64,000 nucleotides of DNA, taken from positions 186,001-250,000 of the forward strand of contig NZ_JAGRPU010000002.1 in NCBI RefSeq assembly GCF_024606225.1, given 5' to 3'. The notes under the pieces are model-generated. The model was not told where the DNA came from. It saw nothing but the letters and a program-made list of their open reading frames with translations, and ran no database searches. The position numbers and the translations under genes were made by a program. Positions 57,149 to 64,000 of this stretch are shown here, one piece after another (position 1 is the first letter of the stretch; each line of letters begins with the position of its first letter). Source of the DNA: Endozoicomonas sp. ISHI1. Its GTDB lineage: Bacteria > Pseudomonadota > Gammaproteobacteria > Pseudomonadales > Endozoicomonadaceae.

Positions 57149-58147
57149 ATGGCCATTCAACAAATCATTGTACACCAGCTGAAACAATCCCCTGGCAGTG
57201 ACTCCCTGATTGCTATTCCGGCAACTCACAGCCTGCCCCCCACCCCGGCTCTGGAGTCGATGCTGGACGACCTGCTGCAAACCTACAACAAGAAACAGGA
57301 CAAACAGTATGGTCAGTTCAACCCGGACGCCGAAAGTCCTTTCCCCGGGGAACTGGGTGATTATCTGGTAGAAAAAATGGATTTTACGGCCCTGACCCGC
57401 AATACCCTGAACCAACTTCTGGAAAAGCTCGATCAAGCAGGTGCGCTGGGTGGAGGGTACCTTCTGTTTGCTGATTACCAGCAGGGTCTGACCCGATACT
57501 TCATGCTCTGCATGTTGACCAGCAACGTCAGCATCACCGTTACAGATGACCTTTCCATTCAAGATGTAGCCTACCTGGATACGACCAGAATGCCGTTGGC
57601 CTGCCGCATTAATATCACCGAGTGGCAGGGTAACGAAAACAGCGGCCGTTACCTCTCTTTTTTGCGCCCCCGTGGTGGCCGTCGCCTGAGCGATGTATTT
57701 CAGGAAGCTCTGGGCTGCAATGAAACCAGCAACAGCAAGGAAGAGGCTGACACGCTGGTCAGTGCTGTAAAGGAGTACGCCAGAGAAGCGCCTTCCCTGG
57801 AAAATCACCGGGAAGTCAGTCGACAGGTCTATGACTTCTGCCAGACCAAAATGGATGATGGCGATGCCCTGACTCTGGATGAGCTTACCGGTTACCTGAG
57901 TGAGGCCGGCTCTGATGATTTTGCCCGTTTCGTCAACACTCGTGACTATGATATGAACCAACCCATGGCTCCAGAGAAACGCACTCTGACCAAACTGGTT
58001 AAGTACACCGGTCGCAGCAAGGGTCTTAACATTGCTTTTGATGCCGAGCTGCTCGGTACTCAGGTAGTGTACAACAAAGACCTGAATCAGCTTGTCATCA
58101 AGGAAGTTCCAGCCAAACTCAAGGAACAACTGGAAGGCAACAACTGA
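57149..58147 (+). CDS. yejK: Nucleoid-associated protein YejK (NdpA)
   Basis: Spermidine-nucleoid-associated protein. 332 aa, beginning MAIQQIIVHQLKQSPG; characteristic segments are FPGELGDYLVEKMDFTALT, GGYLLFADYQQGLTRYFMLCML, RYLSFLRPRGGRRLSDVFQEALG and the C-terminal KYTGRSKGLNIAFDAELLG. Length is normal. The long ORF on the opposite strand over this gene is a shadow. Confidence 0.95.
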   Translation: MAIQQIIVHQLKQSPGSDSLIAIPATHSLPPTPALESMLDDLLQTYNKKQDKQYGQFNPDAESPFPGELGDYLVEKMDFTALTRNTLNQLLEKLDQAGALGGGYLLFADYQQGLTRYFMLCMLTSNVSITVTDDLSIQDVAYLDTTRMPLACRINITEWQGNENSGRYLSFLRPRGGRRLSDVFQEALGCNETSNSKEEADTLVSAVKEYAREAPSLENHREVSRQVYDFCQTKMDDGDALTLDELTGYLSEAGSDDFARFVNTRDYDMNQPMAPEKRTLTKLVKYTGRSKGLNIAFDAELLGTQVVYNKDLNQLVIKEVPAKLKEQLEGNN

Positions 58148-58253
58148 CGTTTGAGGCGAGCTATATTTGCATGCCCTCATGAGCTCTGATAGATCTGTTA
58201 AGCGGTCTTTATTAGGCCATTCACGATCTTGTTGATGGCTGCAAATGATCTGG

Positions 58254-58275
58254 GTTGTCACAATCAAGTGACAAC
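58254..58275. promoter_or_regulatory. Perfect palindromic operator candidate
   Basis: GTTGTCAC and GTGACAAC separated by six bases, 50 bp before the next gene's start. The size and symmetry fit a dimeric repressor or activator site; the protein is unknown. Confidence 0.45.
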
Positions 58276-58324
58276 CGGGACATCCGATACATAAGGGATG
58301 ACTTCACTGTTTCCGGACTCCACC

Positions 58325-59116
58325 ATGTCTAAAGCTCATTTACTGGCCGCACTGTTTTTTCTTCTCGCTTTTATGAACCAGACTGCAGCTTCAGAGCCGC
58401 CTGTCAAAAACAATCACTTGACTCCGGAACACCTTCTGAAGCAGGAGTTATTGCTGAACCAGTTGATCGTGAATATTCACCTGCTACAGGTCGACTTTCT
58501 CAACAAGGAGGCCAGAGTGAAAATGCAGGACAATCTGGCTCTGCTGAACCAGAACATCCCTGCCTTGCCATGGCAATCCGGAGACCAGGAAACTGCAAAG
58601 TTGATCTCGTCGACCCTGGCGCTATGGCCTATCATTAGCCGACACGCCGCCTGGATGGCTGATTTACCTGCTCACTCTCGCCCCCCGGAAGCCTCTACAC
58701 TGCTCTTGGCTCTGGCCAGGCTGGATAGAAAGCTACTGCTTCTGAGACAAAAAATTCTGACCCACAAACCACACAGAGGTGAAAAGCTCGGCTTTCTAGA
58801 GCAGGCACTACTCATGGAACGCCTGTCACGTCAATACCTCAGCCTGACCTTATCTGAACTAAAAGAGGACAAAAGCGCTTCAGGTCGGCTTCAGTTGCAA
58901 ACCCTGGCCGGGCATTTCGAACAAAAGCTGTCAAAACTCGGTGAACAGTATGGTGGCCATGCTCATGCTGCCAAACCGATCAGACAGGCTCAGGTGACCT
59001 GGAATTTCATCAAGGCGGGATTGGAGCAATTTCCGGATAAACCGGTTCCTGAATTGATCGCTCGCTATGGCAGCACCATCGTCAGACGCCTGACTTCTGC
59101 ACATAAGATGTTCTGA
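58325..59116 (+). CDS. Exported helical protein of unknown function
   Basis: 263 aa from ATG 58325, with a signal peptide (MSKAHLLAALFFLLAFMNQTAAS). The mature part is almost wholly alpha-helical, Leu- and Gln-rich (LLNQLIVNIHLLQVDFLNKEARVKM) and could resemble a four-helix sensor-type periplasmic domain, but I cannot assign a family. A gene of similar kind follows yejK in Pseudomonas. An ATG at 58298 is an alternative start. Its 3' end overlaps the convergent methyltransferase gene by 35 bp. Confidence 0.7.
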   Translation: MSKAHLLAALFFLLAFMNQTAASEPPVKNNHLTPEHLLKQELLLNQLIVNIHLLQVDFLNKEARVKMQDNLALLNQNIPALPWQSGDQETAKLISSTLALWPIISRHAAWMADLPAHSRPPEASTLLLALARLDRKLLLLRQKILTHKPHRGEKLGFLEQALLMERLSRQYLSLTLSELKEDKSASGRLQLQTLAGHFEQKLSKLGEQYGGHAHAAKPIRQAQVTWNFIKAGLEQFPDKPVPELIARYGSTIVRRLTSAHKMF

Positions 59117-59783
59117 CCTGCAAAAATACATCGGCTTCCCCCCACGGGAAGCAAACAGGAAAGCGTTCACTTTGCTCAAAAATACCCGGTACAGGGCAAT
59201 ACTCCTGAAGAGGATAGCTGACAGAAATCACTCTGCTCCCGGGTTTAAGAGCCAACATTCTCAGCGTCAGGCAACGAATAGTGAGATCATCCAGATTAGA
59301 TGCATAGAGATAAATGACCGTGGCAGCCGAAAGATCCACCTCCAGATAATCACCCTCGATAACGTTTAGTTTGTCCAGCTTCATTCTTCGACTGACACGC
59401 TGCAGTCTCAGACAAAACGTGGGGACCTGCTCAATCGATGTCACTCGAACGCCCGCAAAAGCAGCCATCCAGAGCGAAGTAAAACCGCTGCCTGCACCCA
59501 ATTCAAAAACATGATCCTGAGACGTTATTCCAGACTTTTCACAAATATCATCTAGCACCGTTAAAGGCGTTTCACCATAGAGATATAAGTCGTCTGACTT
59601 TTTTTTAATCAGGAAGCGCTTACTAACTTGAAAAGGGCTGTCCAGAAGATATCGGAGCTTCAACTCAAGAAAGGCTTTAAGGAATGTGCGCTGGGACGAA
59701 TAACGACAAAATACCTTGAACAATTCAACCCATTCGAAATATTGAACTCTTAACGCCAATAAAATCAGTTTCACTCGCAGCAC
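59082..59783 (-). CDS. SAM-dependent methyltransferase-like protein
   Basis: 233-aa class I methyltransferase fold. Motif I is HVFELGAGSGFTSLWMA, followed by the acidic end of beta-2 (VTSIEQVP) and VIEGDYLEVD. The N-terminal 75 residues contain a basic helix (LKLRYLLDSPFQVSKRFL). Resembles bacterial methyltransferases that act on protein or small molecules; substrate unknown. The only plausible start is GTG at 59783. Confidence 0.75.
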   Translation of the reverse strand: MLRVKLILLALRVQYFEWVELFKVFCRYSSQRTFLKAFLELKLRYLLDSPFQVSKRFLIKKKSDDLYLYGETPLTVLDDICEKSGITSQDHVFELGAGSGFTSLWMAAFAGVRVTSIEQVPTFCLRLQRVSRRMKLDKLNVIEGDYLEVDLSAATVIYLYASNLDDLTIRCLTLRMLALKPGSRVISVSYPLQEYCPVPGIFEQSERFPVCFPWGEADVFLQVRTSYVQKSGV

Positions 59784-59967
59784 CCATATTCTATGCCAAT
59801 CAGAACTAGATTGATCAAGAGCTTGAATCTAGTCAACATGATCAAGCAACTAACCAGCACACATGTTCAGATTATTTTGGGTATTTCTCGGTCAAATTCG
59901 GGTTTCCTATTGGCACATTGAGTGCTTAGGTAGCATACTCTAGGGAGCTGAGAATACGGAGTGGCAA

Positions 59968-60153
59968 ATGGAAGAAACCCAGACCCGCCTGTGCCCTGAA
60001 GATCAGGCCAGGGTTGACCGCTTTATCACTACTGGAACCAATGCTAATGAGCGCAACCGTTTCAGACCTTTGAAGCTGATGTTCTGGCTGGCAGTCATCA
60101 TTGTCATGCTAGGTGTTCTCAGCCGCCTGATAGGCGTCTTTGTCTTGGGTTGA
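59968..60153 (+). CDS. DUF3094 small membrane protein
   Basis: 61 aa: CPEDQARVDRFITTGTNANE then one transmembrane helix (LMFWLAVIIVMLGVLSRLIGVFV). This matches the DUF3094 family, which in Pseudomonas precedes ndh. GGAG lies seven bases before the ATG. Possibly an Ndh-associated membrane peptide; function not shown. Confidence 0.88.
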   Translation: MEETQTRLCPEDQARVDRFITTGTNANERNRFRPLKLMFWLAVIIVMLGVLSRLIGVFVLG

Positions 60154-60282
60154 GCCCGTCTGAATAGCCGTAGGGTGTGTTTTTAATCAGTTTCCCCCCT
60201 CTTTGTAACCATAAAATCAAGAGGCGAGTTGGGCATTTTAGACTGATTCAAAACACTCCTTTATAAAAATAGAGAGAATAAA

Positions 60283-61602
60283 GTGACTGATCAGCTGCAT
60301 AAAATTGTTATTGTTGGAGGAGGTGCCGGAGGGCTGGGATTAGCTACCAGACTGGGTAAGAAACTGGGCAAGAAGAAGAAAGCCCGGATTACTCTGGTGG
60401 ATGTTCGAAAGACTCATTTCTGGAAACCTCTTTTGCATGAAGTGGCCGCCGGCTCCCTGAATGCCTTTGAAGATGAGCTGAGTTATCTGGCTCAGGCAAA
60501 ATGGAATCATTTTCACTTTCTGCCCGGCAGAATGTGCGGTCTGGACCGGGATAATAAAACCATTACCCTCGCCCCCATTAACGACGATAACGGAGAAGAA
60601 GTCGTTCCCGAGCGTAGCCTGGAGTACGATGACCTGGTGATCTGTTTAGGCAGCACCGCAAATGACTTTAATACCCCGGGCGCGGTGGATCACTGCCTGT
60701 TTCTGGACAACCGGGAAGAAGCGGAAAGAGTACATACTACGCTTTTGAATCACTACCTTCATGCCCAGGCTTCCCGGGAAAAATCGCCTGAGCTAAACAT
60801 CGCCATCATTGGTGCCGGAGCAACCGGGGTGGAACTGGCCGCAGAACTTCACCATGCAGCCATAGAACTCGCCCGATATGGCCTGGACGCTATCCAGCCC
60901 AATAAAGTAAAGATCACTGTCATAGAAGGCAGTGACCGAATACTGCCTGCCCTGCCCGCTCGTATCAGCAGCAGTGTACACAAGCAGCTGCAAAAAATGG
61001 GGATCATGATACAAACCCGTCAGCTAGTGAGTGAGATTACTAACAAAGGCCTGAACACAAAAAGCGGTGACTTTATCGACTCCGATCTCAGTATCTGGGC
61101 GGCAGGTATCAAAGCGCCGGCCTTCCTGAAAGATATTGCAGGCCTTGAAACCAATCGAATTAACCAACTTCTGGTCAAACCCACCTTGCAATCTACTCTG
61201 GATGATCACATCTATGCACTGGGTGACTGCGCCAGTTGTACGCTGAAGGACAATAACGGCGAACCGATCACCATCCCCCCCAGAGCCCAGGCAGCCCATC
61301 AGCAAGCCGAGCTGCTGGCCAAGAGCCTCACAGGAAACGTTCTGCAGGGTCAGCCCCCCTTAACCTTTACCTACAAAGATTACGGCTCTCTGATCTCACT
61401 GAGTCGTTTCAGCGCCGTAGGTAATTTAATGGGAGCCATCACGCGCGGCGATATGATGGTGGAAGGGATGATGGCCAAGATGTTTTACATCAGTCTATAC
61501 CGAATGCATCAGGTAGCGCTGTTTGGACGGCTCAGGACAGGAGCACTGATTCTGAAAGACTTTATCGGAAAAACAACACGTCCCCACTTAAAGCTGCATT
61601 AG
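60283..61602 (+). CDS. ndh: Type II NADH dehydrogenase
   Basis: Non-pumping NADH:quinone oxidoreductase at the inner membrane. 439 aa. FAD fold IVIVGGGAGGLGLATRLG, LVDVRKTHFWKPLLHEVAAG, NADH fold IAIIGAGATGVELAAELHH, and second FAD segment YALGDCASC. The C-terminal amphipathic part (MVEGMMAKMFYISLYRMHQ) is the membrane anchor. Start is GTG at 60283. Confidence 0.96.
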   Translation: MTDQLHKIVIVGGGAGGLGLATRLGKKLGKKKKARITLVDVRKTHFWKPLLHEVAAGSLNAFEDELSYLAQAKWNHFHFLPGRMCGLDRDNKTITLAPINDDNGEEVVPERSLEYDDLVICLGSTANDFNTPGAVDHCLFLDNREEAERVHTTLLNHYLHAQASREKSPELNIAIIGAGATGVELAAELHHAAIELARYGLDAIQPNKVKITVIEGSDRILPALPARISSSVHKQLQKMGIMIQTRQLVSEITNKGLNTKSGDFIDSDLSIWAAGIKAPAFLKDIAGLETNRINQLLVKPTLQSTLDDHIYALGDCASCTLKDNNGEPITIPPRAQAAHQQAELLAKSLTGNVLQGQPPLTFTYKDYGSLISLSRFSAVGNLMGAITRGDMMVEGMMAKMFYISLYRMHQVALFGRLRTGALILKDFIGKTTRPHLKLH

Positions 61603-61620
61603 TTCATTTTCAGAAGACAG

Positions 61621-61653
61621 AAAAAAAAGCCGGTTCAATGAACCGGCTTTTTT
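61621..61653. terminator. Bidirectional terminator between ndh and tRNA array
   Basis: Perfect 8-bp stem GCCGGTTC / GAACCGGC with a 3-base loop, flanked by eight A and six T. It ends ndh and the minus-strand tRNA transcript. Confidence 0.93.
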
Positions 61654-61658
61654 CAATG

Positions 61659-61734
61659 TGGTGGGTCGTGTAGGATTCGAACCTACGACCAATTGGTTAA
61701 AAGCCAACTGCTCTACCAACTGAGCTAACGACCC
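61659..61734 (-). tRNA. tRNA-Lys (TTT), copy 1
   Basis: 76-nt cloverleaf with encoded CCA, acceptor GGGTCGT/ACGACCC, T-loop GGTTCGAATCC and anticodon loop CTTTTAA with anticodon TTT. The sequence is very close to E. coli tRNA-Lys. Confidence 0.97.
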
Positions 61735-61790
61735 ACAATGCCTGCTGAATACGCAACTCAGAAAGCAAACTCTTGCATAAGACTTTAAAG

Positions 61791-61866
61791 TGGCTCCCCG
61801 AGCTGGACTCGAACCAGCGACCCAATGATTAACAGTCATTTGCTCTACCAGCTGAGCTATCGGGGA
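61791..61866 (-). tRNA. tRNA-Asn (GTT), copy 1
   Basis: 76-nt cloverleaf with encoded CCA, acceptor TCCCCGA/TCGGGGA, anticodon loop CTGTTAA with anticodon GTT, T-loop GGTTCGAACC. Confidence 0.97.
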
Positions 61867-61873
61867 AAAAAAG

Positions 61874-61949
61874 TGGTGGGTCGTGTAGGATTCGAACCTA
61901 CGACCAATTGGTTAAAAGCCAACTGCTCTACCAACTGAGCTAACGACCC
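61874..61949 (-). tRNA. tRNA-Lys (TTT), copy 2
   Basis: Identical in sequence to copy 1 as far as I can see; followed by the same spacer. Confidence 0.97.
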
Positions 61950-62005
61950 ACAATGCCTGCTGAATGCGCAACTCAGAAAGCAAACTCTTGCATAAGACTT
62001 TAAAG

Positions 62006-62081
62006 TGGCTCCCCGAGCTGGACTCGAACCAGCGACCCAATGATTAACAGTCATTTGCTCTACCAGCTGAGCTATCGGGGA
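62006..62081 (-). tRNA. tRNA-Asn (GTT), copy 2
   Basis: Same sequence as Asn copy 1. The 56-bp spacer to the Lys copy differs from the first spacer by one base (gaatGcg versus gaatAcg). Confidence 0.97.
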
Positions 62082-62087
62082 AGAAAG

Positions 62088-62163
62088 TGGTGGGTCGTGT
62101 AGGATTCGAACCTACGACCAATTGGTTAAAAGCCAACTGCTCTACCAACTGAGCTAACGACCC
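62088..62163 (-). tRNA. tRNA-Lys (TTT), copy 3
   Basis: Third identical tRNA-Lys; the downstream spacer on the plus strand (62164-62230) differs from the other two. Confidence 0.97.
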
Positions 62164-62230
62164 AAGCCGTTTATTAAACACGCAGTTCAATAAACTTTCA
62201 ACTCTTCAATCGAAAGTGATCAGAAAGAGT

Positions 62231-62306
62231 TGGCTCCCCGAGCTGGACTCGAACCAGCGACCCAATGATTAACAGTCATTTGCTCTACCAACTGAGCTAT
62301 CGGGGA
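62231..62306 (-). tRNA. tRNA-Asn (GTT), copy 3
   Basis: Promoter-proximal tRNA-Asn. It differs from copies 1 and 2 by one base in the D arm (plus strand ACCAACTGAG instead of ACCAGCTGAG). Confidence 0.97.
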
Positions 62307-62349
62307 ATCGTTGTCGACGATGCTTTGCGTCATCACCTAACGGCTGCGA

Positions 62350-62377
62350 ATATTAATGAGATTTCTCGCTGAGTCAA
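62350..62377 (-). promoter_or_regulatory. Sigma-70 promoter of the tRNA array
   Basis: On the minus strand TTGACT (-35) and TAATAT (-10) are separated by 16 bases, with a GC-rich TCGC discriminator after it, typical of stable-RNA promoters. It is about 45 bp before the first tRNA-Asn. Confidence 0.8.
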
Positions 62378-62506
62378 GTACTTCACCCCAGCTTTGTTCA
62401 AAAAGTTTCTGAAAAAAGACGCTGGAAATAACAGGCTGATCTATCAAACAGGAGTTAAACGCCCGTCACTTCCGAGCCTGCTCTTTAACACAGAACTCCA
62501 TAAACA

Positions 62507-62533
62507 GAAAAAGCCACCCGAAGGCGGCCTTTT
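62507..62533 (-). terminator. Intrinsic terminator after peroxiredoxin
   Basis: On the minus strand GCCGCC-TTCG-GGTGGC (UUCG tetraloop, one G-U pair) then TTTTT. About 30 bp past the peroxiredoxin stop. Confidence 0.85.
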
Positions 62534-62559
62534 CAATCATCAAATGACGAAGTCTGTGA

Positions 62560-63162
62560 TTACAGGCCTTCAGCACTCTCAGACAGGTACTTGGCAACAC
62601 CAGCAGGGGATGCATCCATACCCTTGTCACCTTTGCTCCAGCCAGCCGGGCAAACTTCGCCATGCTCTTCGTGGAATTGCAGGGCGTCAACCAGACGAAC
62701 CAGCTCATCCATGTTACGACCCAGAGGCAGATCGTTAATGATCTGGGAGCGTACAACACCGTCCTTATCAATCAGGAAAGCACCACGGAAAGCGACACCG
62801 CCTTCGGACTCAACGTCGTAGGCTTTACAGATGTCGTGAGCCATGTCAGCTGCCAGAGTGTACTTAACAGGACCGATGCCGCCCTCACTGACAGGTGTAT
62901 TGCGCCATGCGTTGTGAGTAAAGTGAGAGTCGATGGAAACACCGATAACTTCAACGTTGCGCTCTTTGAACGCATCGATTCGGTGATCCAGAGCGATCAG
63001 CTCGGAAGGACAAACGAAAGTGAAGTCCAGTGGGTAAAAGAACAGAATACCGTACTTGCCACGAATCGCCTCGGACAGGGTAAACTCTTCAACAATCTCG
63101 CCATTGCCCAGGACGGCAGGAACAGTAAAGTCAGGAGCTTTCTTGCCAACCAGTACGCCCAT
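62560..63162 (-). CDS. Typical 2-Cys peroxiredoxin (AhpC/Prx1 type)
   Basis: Reduces hydrogen peroxide and alkyl hydroperoxides. 200 aa from ATG 63162 with GGAG upstream. Peroxidatic Cys51 in FTFVCPSE, resolving Cys171 in EVCPAGW, active-site Arg in GVAFRGAFLID. GGIG (about 94-97) is kept, but the usual C-terminal YF is not seen (VAKYLSESAEGL), so sensitivity to over-oxidation may be low. An OxyR-like site lies about 150 bp upstream. Confidence 0.95.
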   Translation of the reverse strand: MGVLVGKKAPDFTVPAVLGNGEIVEEFTLSEAIRGKYGILFFYPLDFTFVCPSELIALDHRIDAFKERNVEVIGVSIDSHFTHNAWRNTPVSEGGIGPVKYTLAADMAHDICKAYDVESEGGVAFRGAFLIDKDGVVRSQIINDLPLGRNMDELVRLVDALQFHEEHGEVCPAGWSKGDKGMDASPAGVAKYLSESAEGL

Positions 63163-63312
63163 GAATTTAATCTCCAAGGTTTAGTATGTATCACTGCGAT
63201 CATGCAAACATTGCAGTCATCGCAATCATTGAAGCGAGAACATAATACACCTCATAACGGCCTTAGCCTATAAACCCCTGCACAAATATCTATTAATTTT
63301 CTCTTTCAAAAG

Positions 63313-63327
63313 ATAGATAAAATCTAT
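63313..63327. promoter_or_regulatory. OxyR-type half operator
   Basis: ATAGATAAAATCTAT matches the known OxyR half-site pattern ATAG-N-T-NNN-A-N-CTAT at every fixed position and lies inside a perfect 7-3-7 inverted repeat (63312-63328). Only one half is convincing. It is between the peroxiredoxin and bacterioferritin genes. Confidence 0.5.
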
Positions 63328-63463
63328 CACATTTAACCAATCCATTGGATTCAGTGATCTTTTCACCGCAAGCGATGGGAAATATAACCCCAAGAGATTT
63401 AACAACGACTACAACCGATAACGCAAATAAGACATATTCTCATTATATTTCAATACGTTACCT

Positions 63464-63491
63464 TTGACATAAGTCATTAAGGTTCCATACT
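63464..63491 (+). promoter_or_regulatory. Probable sigma-70 promoter of bfr
   Basis: TTGACA at 63464-63469 and CATACT at 63486-63491, 16 bases apart. It predicts a leader of about 90 bases before the bacterioferritin ATG. A loose Fur-like stretch (ATTCTCATTAT) lies just upstream, near 63435-63447. Confidence 0.55.
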
Positions 63492-63497
63492 TCTGTA

Positions 63498-63555
63498 GCC
63501 TGTACTTTTCAGAGACAGGCATTACATAGCTCCTGAAAAGAGCTTCTGTAATGCC
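63498..63555 (+). promoter_or_regulatory. Overlapping hairpins in the bfr leader
   Basis: A short stem GCCTGT/ACAGGC (63498-63503 with 63515-63520) overlaps by three bases a longer one: GGCATTACA (63518-63526) with TGTAATGCC (63547-63555), extended by AGCTC/GAGCT. The two cannot form fully together. No poly-T follows. Confidence 0.5.
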
Positions 63556-63588
63556 TTCTTAAATTTGTGACTGTATGGAGCCTCTATC

Positions 63589-64000
63589 ATGCAAGGCAAC
63601 AAAGATGTTCTGGATCATCTTAATCAAGTATTGATGAATGAACTGACTGCCATTAATCAGTATTTTTTGCACGCACGAATGCTCAAGAACTGGGGAGTTA
63701 ACAAACTAGGCCAGTACGTATATAAGGAGTCCATTGATGAAATGTGGCATGCCGACTGGCTGATTGAGCGAATTCTTTTCCTGGAAGGCATGCCCGACTT
63801 TAAATACATGCAAAAGCCAATCATTGCCGCGGATGTTAAGGGGATTCTGGAAGCTGATCTGCAGCAAGAACTGAAAGCGATTCCCCCATTAAAAGACGCT
63901 ATCGATCTCTGTGAAAAAGTAGGTGATTATGGTTCACGTCAGTTACTTGAAAAGATTCTGGCAGCGGAAGAAGAACACATGGATAGTCTGGAAGTCCATC
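63589..64000 (+). CDS. bfr: Bacterioferritin (5' part, cut by window end)
   Basis: Iron-storage ferritin binding haem at subunit interfaces. The visible 137 residues begin MQGNKDVLDHLNQVL. The ferroxidase ligands are in place: Glu18, Glu51, His54, Glu94 region (DLQQELKAI) and EEEH near 127-130; haem-ligand Met52 is present (ESIDEMWHADW). ATG at 63589 with GGAG nine bases upstream. It would end about 60 bases beyond the window. Confidence 0.96.
   Translation, partial: MQGNKDVLDHLNQVLMNELTAINQYFLHARMLKNWGVNKLGQYVYKESIDEMWHADWLIERILFLEGMPDFKYMQKPIIAADVKGILEADLQQELKAIPPLKDAIDLCEKVGDYGSRQLLEKILAAEEEHMDSLEVH

Noticed and set aside
61588-62054. Two similar 65-83 codon minus-strand ORFs
   Set aside because: They translate tRNA-Asn and tRNA-Lys genes and their spacers; the repeated peptide only reflects the duplicated tRNA array.
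61659-62306. CRISPR array
   Set aside because: The regular repeats are tRNA genes of 76 nt with CCA ends, not CRISPR repeats.

Overview
The window looks like a gammaproteobacterial chromosome close to Pseudomonas and Oceanospirillales. Long blocks follow the gene order I know from Pseudomonas: prmA-(DUF3426)-dusB-fis-purH-purD-retS-like, hemE/gltD/gltB/aroB/aroK/pilQPONM//ponA-maeB-nuclease-rpmE-priA, ubiE-ubiJ-ubiB-hisI-hisE-tatA-tatB-(tatC)-rsmE, and DUF3094-ndh. Moderate base composition, a palindromic MITE-like element, a decayed tatC and a eukaryotic-looking p97 gene suggest a host-associated marine lineage such as Endozoicomonas. That genus call is an inference and not proven by the sequence.

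Layout. 1-7 kb: L11 methyltransferase, a zinc-ribbon membrane protein, the dusB-fis operon, and purine synthesis (purH, purD). 7.2-9.6 kb: a RetS-type hybrid sensor kinase with a degenerate ATPase domain. 9.6-25.4 kb (minus strand): hemE, glutamate synthase gltD/gltB, shikimate genes aroB/aroK, two tandem DUF29 genes, and the type IV pilus operon pilMNOPQ. 25.4-33.9 kb: a 167-bp palindromic element, penicillin-binding protein ponA, malic enzyme, a nuclease, rpmE and priA. 33.9-44.9 kb (minus): a DUF2059-like protein, rsmE, a large unknown 839-aa protein, a tatC wrecked by deletion, frameshift and a second copy of the 167-bp element, then tatB, tatA, hisE, hisI, ubiB, ubiJ, ubiE and a KAS III enzyme. 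45.4-52.9 kb: ppc, a YfcZ-family protein, an AlkB-like dioxygenase, a DTW tRNA-modification enzyme, an ArnT-like glycosyltransferase, a thioredoxin-fold protein and a TetR regulator. 53.2-56.6 kb: a p97/VCP/Cdc48-like double AAA ATPase. 57.1-61.6 kb: yejK, an exported unknown, a methyltransferase, a DUF3094 protein and ndh. 61.7-62.3 kb: three tandem tRNA-Asn/tRNA-Lys pairs. 62.5-64 kb: a 2-Cys peroxiredoxin and a divergent bacterioferritin cut by the window edge.

The most unusual item is the p97-like gene. It keeps the complete eukaryotic architecture (N domain, D1, D2, acidic DDDLY tail), but carries a signal-peptide-like N terminus and a roughly 350-residue proline-rich extension containing a run of ten C on the coding strand. 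I read it as a candidate host-acquired, possibly exported effector. The second is the Tat locus: tatA and tatB are intact, but tatC is a pseudogene and a large foreign-looking gene with a possible pseudokinase domain lies between it and rsmE.
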